Assembly: GCA_965153355.1 (NCBI GenBank)
Contig: OZ231128.1
Coordinates: 45,074,001 to 45,138,000, forward strand
Length of the DNA stretch: 64,000 bases
Direction of reading: 5' to 3'
From: Flaccisagitta enflata
Lineage: Eukaryota > Chaetognatha > Sagittoidea > Aphragmophora
This document shows, piece by piece, positions 61,776 to 64,000 of this stretch (its first letter is position 1; each line of letters begins with the position of its first letter). The notes beneath the pieces were generated by a model. That model worked only from the letters and a program-made list of their open reading frames with translations, made no database searches and was not told the DNA's origin. The translations under genes and the position numbers were made by a program.

Positions 61776-63090
61776 GACATCTTCATTCCTGTCACCTCTC
61801 ATGCCTCACCACATTCTCTATCATTCTGATGGACGTTCATTCATATATTCATTTACTCATGCATTCATTTATTCAAAACGTTCATTCACAAATTTTTTAT
61901 CAAGCTAGGCTTACTTATTAGCTGTTTTTTTTTCTCGTCATTTTCTGGGCCATTTTAGATGCGTATGTTTTGGTGAATAACTCGGTTATGTGATGGCTCT
62001 GTGCCTCTGTCTTTTGGCGAGCGGTGAAAATTCCTTTGATCTTATTGAGTTTTTTCCCCATTCAGCTTGTTTGATTGCATGTCTGTTAGTATCTGCACTA
62101 CGTGTATCTGCCCATGTTCAGACAGTCTGCCTATGTGGGAGCTAGTGGATTCGCTCCGTCATATGTATTGTGCATTCGTAGTAGTTAATGTATGGGCATG
62201 GCAGGGCATGGCAGGACCTATCTCTCGACCAATGAGATATTGGTTTGAAGGTGAGGTATGTCCTCATATACAACGCAAATTAGGTGGGGGAAGAAACCTT
62301 TGTCATCCGTCCCGCCTATAACTTGGTCAACGGACTGACCTAAGGACCGTGCCTGTTTAAATAACTACCTAGTAGAGAAGTAAAGTACACCTGGATGTTT
62401 TTCATCACTCCTTTCTTTTCCTTCTCCTTTCCCCCCCCCCCCCCTCCTTCCTGAAACCATCCGTCGGCTGCTTGTGAGGTCCTCCTCCTCACGTCACTTA
62501 AACATTCGAGATTCAAATCCAAATTTTGATCCCGATGCGAAAACTCGAGGATTTTTTGGAGTGATTAAAAAGATTTTCTGAAAGATTAAACAAAAGATCA
62601 ACGTCTGATTGAAATCTAAGCTCCGAGGGCGCTTTTTTTCTTTTTTGGTATTATGTGTGATGTTTGTCAATGATCAACTTACGGGTTTTTAGTAAATTGA
62701 GATATCAGTCTCTGAACGTGTGTATAGCTTATTTTTCCCCACTCTTTTTTTTTCTCATTGGTTTTCATGAGTAACACCTGTCCAACATTTTTTGCACCTG
62801 TAACGCTTTAAGTTTAACCATAAAAGGCATACTTCCAGTTGACCCTGTAAGCTAAAATTTGAACTGGAGTAGCCCAAAGATATCATGGTATTTAAGATTT
62901 TATCTTTCCGGGTCAACTAGAAGTACAGTTAAAAACCTTTCTAACGAAGCTCAAGGGAACCTGATATTTTTTCGTTGTAGGCGAATTTCGCTGTAGCCGT
63001 AGAGAAACAATTGCTAGTATTATAAGAGCTTAAACATCCATCGGAATTGTTTTGTTAATTAAGAACGACAACATAAAGGTAAAATAGCAT
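61776..63090. other. Intron/intergenic DNA, nothing recognised
   Basis: ATTC-like motifs at 61838-61890 and a C-run near 62430-62444. No supported gene. Confidence 0.45.
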
Positions 63091-63092
63091 AT

Positions 63093-63094
<2 letters not shown>

Positions 63095-63187
<93 letters not shown>
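63095..63187. repeat. (CA)n microsatellite
   Basis: About 90 bp of CA. Confidence 0.97.
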
Positions 63188-63189
<2 letters not shown>

Positions 63190-63210
63190 CATCCATCTCT
63201 CTAGGATCAC

Positions 63211-63301
63211 TTGCTTTTTCTTTCTTTCTTTTCATCCTTTCATTCTTTTTCTTCTTTTTCTTTCTTTCAATCTTTCTTTCTATCTCTTTCTTTCTCTCTA
63301 A

Positions 63302-63347
<46 letters not shown>

Positions 63348-63350
63348 CTC
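63211..63350. repeat. (CTTT)n tract
   Basis: TTTC repeats, regular from about 63302 to 63346 and degenerate before. Confidence 0.93.
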
Positions 63351-63630
63351 TTTTTTTCCTCTCTTACTCTCTCCACGACAATATTCGTTACAAGTCACTC
63401 GGAAATACCATTTTCACTGGAAAAGACTTTGCTACAGGCGATTTTTCATTTGTCACAGTTCGTTTTAAGCGATTTTTTTAACAAAGAATCTAAAGAAAGA
63501 ATGTTGGGACTTTCAAAGATATTCGTAAGGCGGAATTTTGTAAGAAGCGTGTTCGTTAGAATGATTTTCTTCTGTATGCTTTTTATAAATCAACTTGCAG
63601 GTGCAAAAATTGTTGGACAGGTGTTATCTA

Positions 63631-64000
63631 CAGAGGAATGCGAAATATAAAATGTGAACCCCCTAAAACTGTAGCACCCCCCCTTACAGATCAAACTACA
63701 CCAATAAATAATTTGTGTTGGGTTTTAAATCATAGCTTAGGACTATACAAGTGGCGCCACCAGGGCGATTTTGAAATTTCCACTCCAGTTCAAAATTATA
63801 GTACAAAAACCTTATTTATATGAGTATTTAAAAATAGCTTATTTTAACATGTTTATTAGTTATATTTTGAGTTAGAGATCAAAATTTAAAAATCGCTCTG
63901 GTGGCGCCACTTCTATTGATACAAACATTCTTTCTTTACCCTAAAAGTCTCTGTAATATAACTGGTTAGAGCTGTAGGTGGGGGTGCTACAGTTTTTAGG
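63631..64000. mobile_element. TA-flanked foldback MITE, CAGAGG ends, third copy (cut by window end)
   Basis: TA at 63629-63630, then CAGAGGAATG, ATATAAAATGTGAACCCCC and AACTGTAGCACCCCCCC. The opposite arm is visible from about 63890 (GTGGCGCCACTT, GGTGCTACAGTTTTTAGG) and runs off the end. This is an independent copy of the family found in both palindrome arms. Confidence 0.88.

Overview
This window comes from an animal nuclear genome, most likely a non-arthropod invertebrate. The evidence is one intron-containing TGF-beta/BMP type I receptor gene, a small two-exon gene present in two copies, a BEL/Pao-type retrotransposon gag, many Tc1/mariner-like foldback elements with TA flanks, an interstitial (TTAGGG)n-like block, and a very high load of (GA)n, (CA)n and (GAAA)n microsatellites. 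I see no rRNA, tRNA, CRISPR array or bacterial operon structure. The species cannot be named from the sequence.

Layout. (1) 1-7844: a repeat-rich flank with a ~100 bp CTGT-rich satellite, a 400 bp (GAAA)n tract, several copies of a short hairpin-ended element, two foldback elements with CAGTG ends, and (GA)n/(TA)n tracts. (2) 7845-45234: a giant palindrome. The left arm (7845-24784) is repeated in reverse complement as the right arm (28662-45234) around a 3.9 kb spacer. Both the outer and inner arm ends fall in GA/CT microsatellites. Arms differ by sparse substitutions and, mostly, by microsatellite length and sequence replaced next to microsatellites. Each arm carries one copy of a 90-residue membrane protein gene with a Cys-rich tail, a 27 bp minisatellite, and five TA-flanked foldback elements. 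The spacer holds a BEL/Pao-like gag on the minus strand, with a +1 frame change before the zinc knuckles and a damaged protease region. (3) 45235-50900: more short elements, a TIR element filled with a 21 bp minisatellite, a telomere-like block, and a cluster of nuclear-receptor-like half-sites. (4) 51089-54671: three exons of a type I TGF-beta family receptor (ALK1/ALK2 class most likely). They encode an unusually long Ser/His-rich N-terminus, the cysteine-knuckle ectodomain, the single membrane span and the start of the juxtamembrane region. Exon phases and splice sites agree. The GS box and kinase exons are not in the window. (5) 54672-64000: apparently the next intron, or intergenic DNA, with foldbacks, microsatellites and a two-subunit tandem satellite of about 300 bp.

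The two real cellular genes have no evident functional link. Most of the window is the product of repeat dynamics. The best candidates for something new are the short element family whose terminal hairpin keeps pairing by compensatory changes, the microsatellite-bounded palindrome with a duplicated gene, and the CTC TGA C junction in gag. The palindrome could also be an assembly join of two haplotypes or a foldback-read artefact, which the sequence alone cannot settle.
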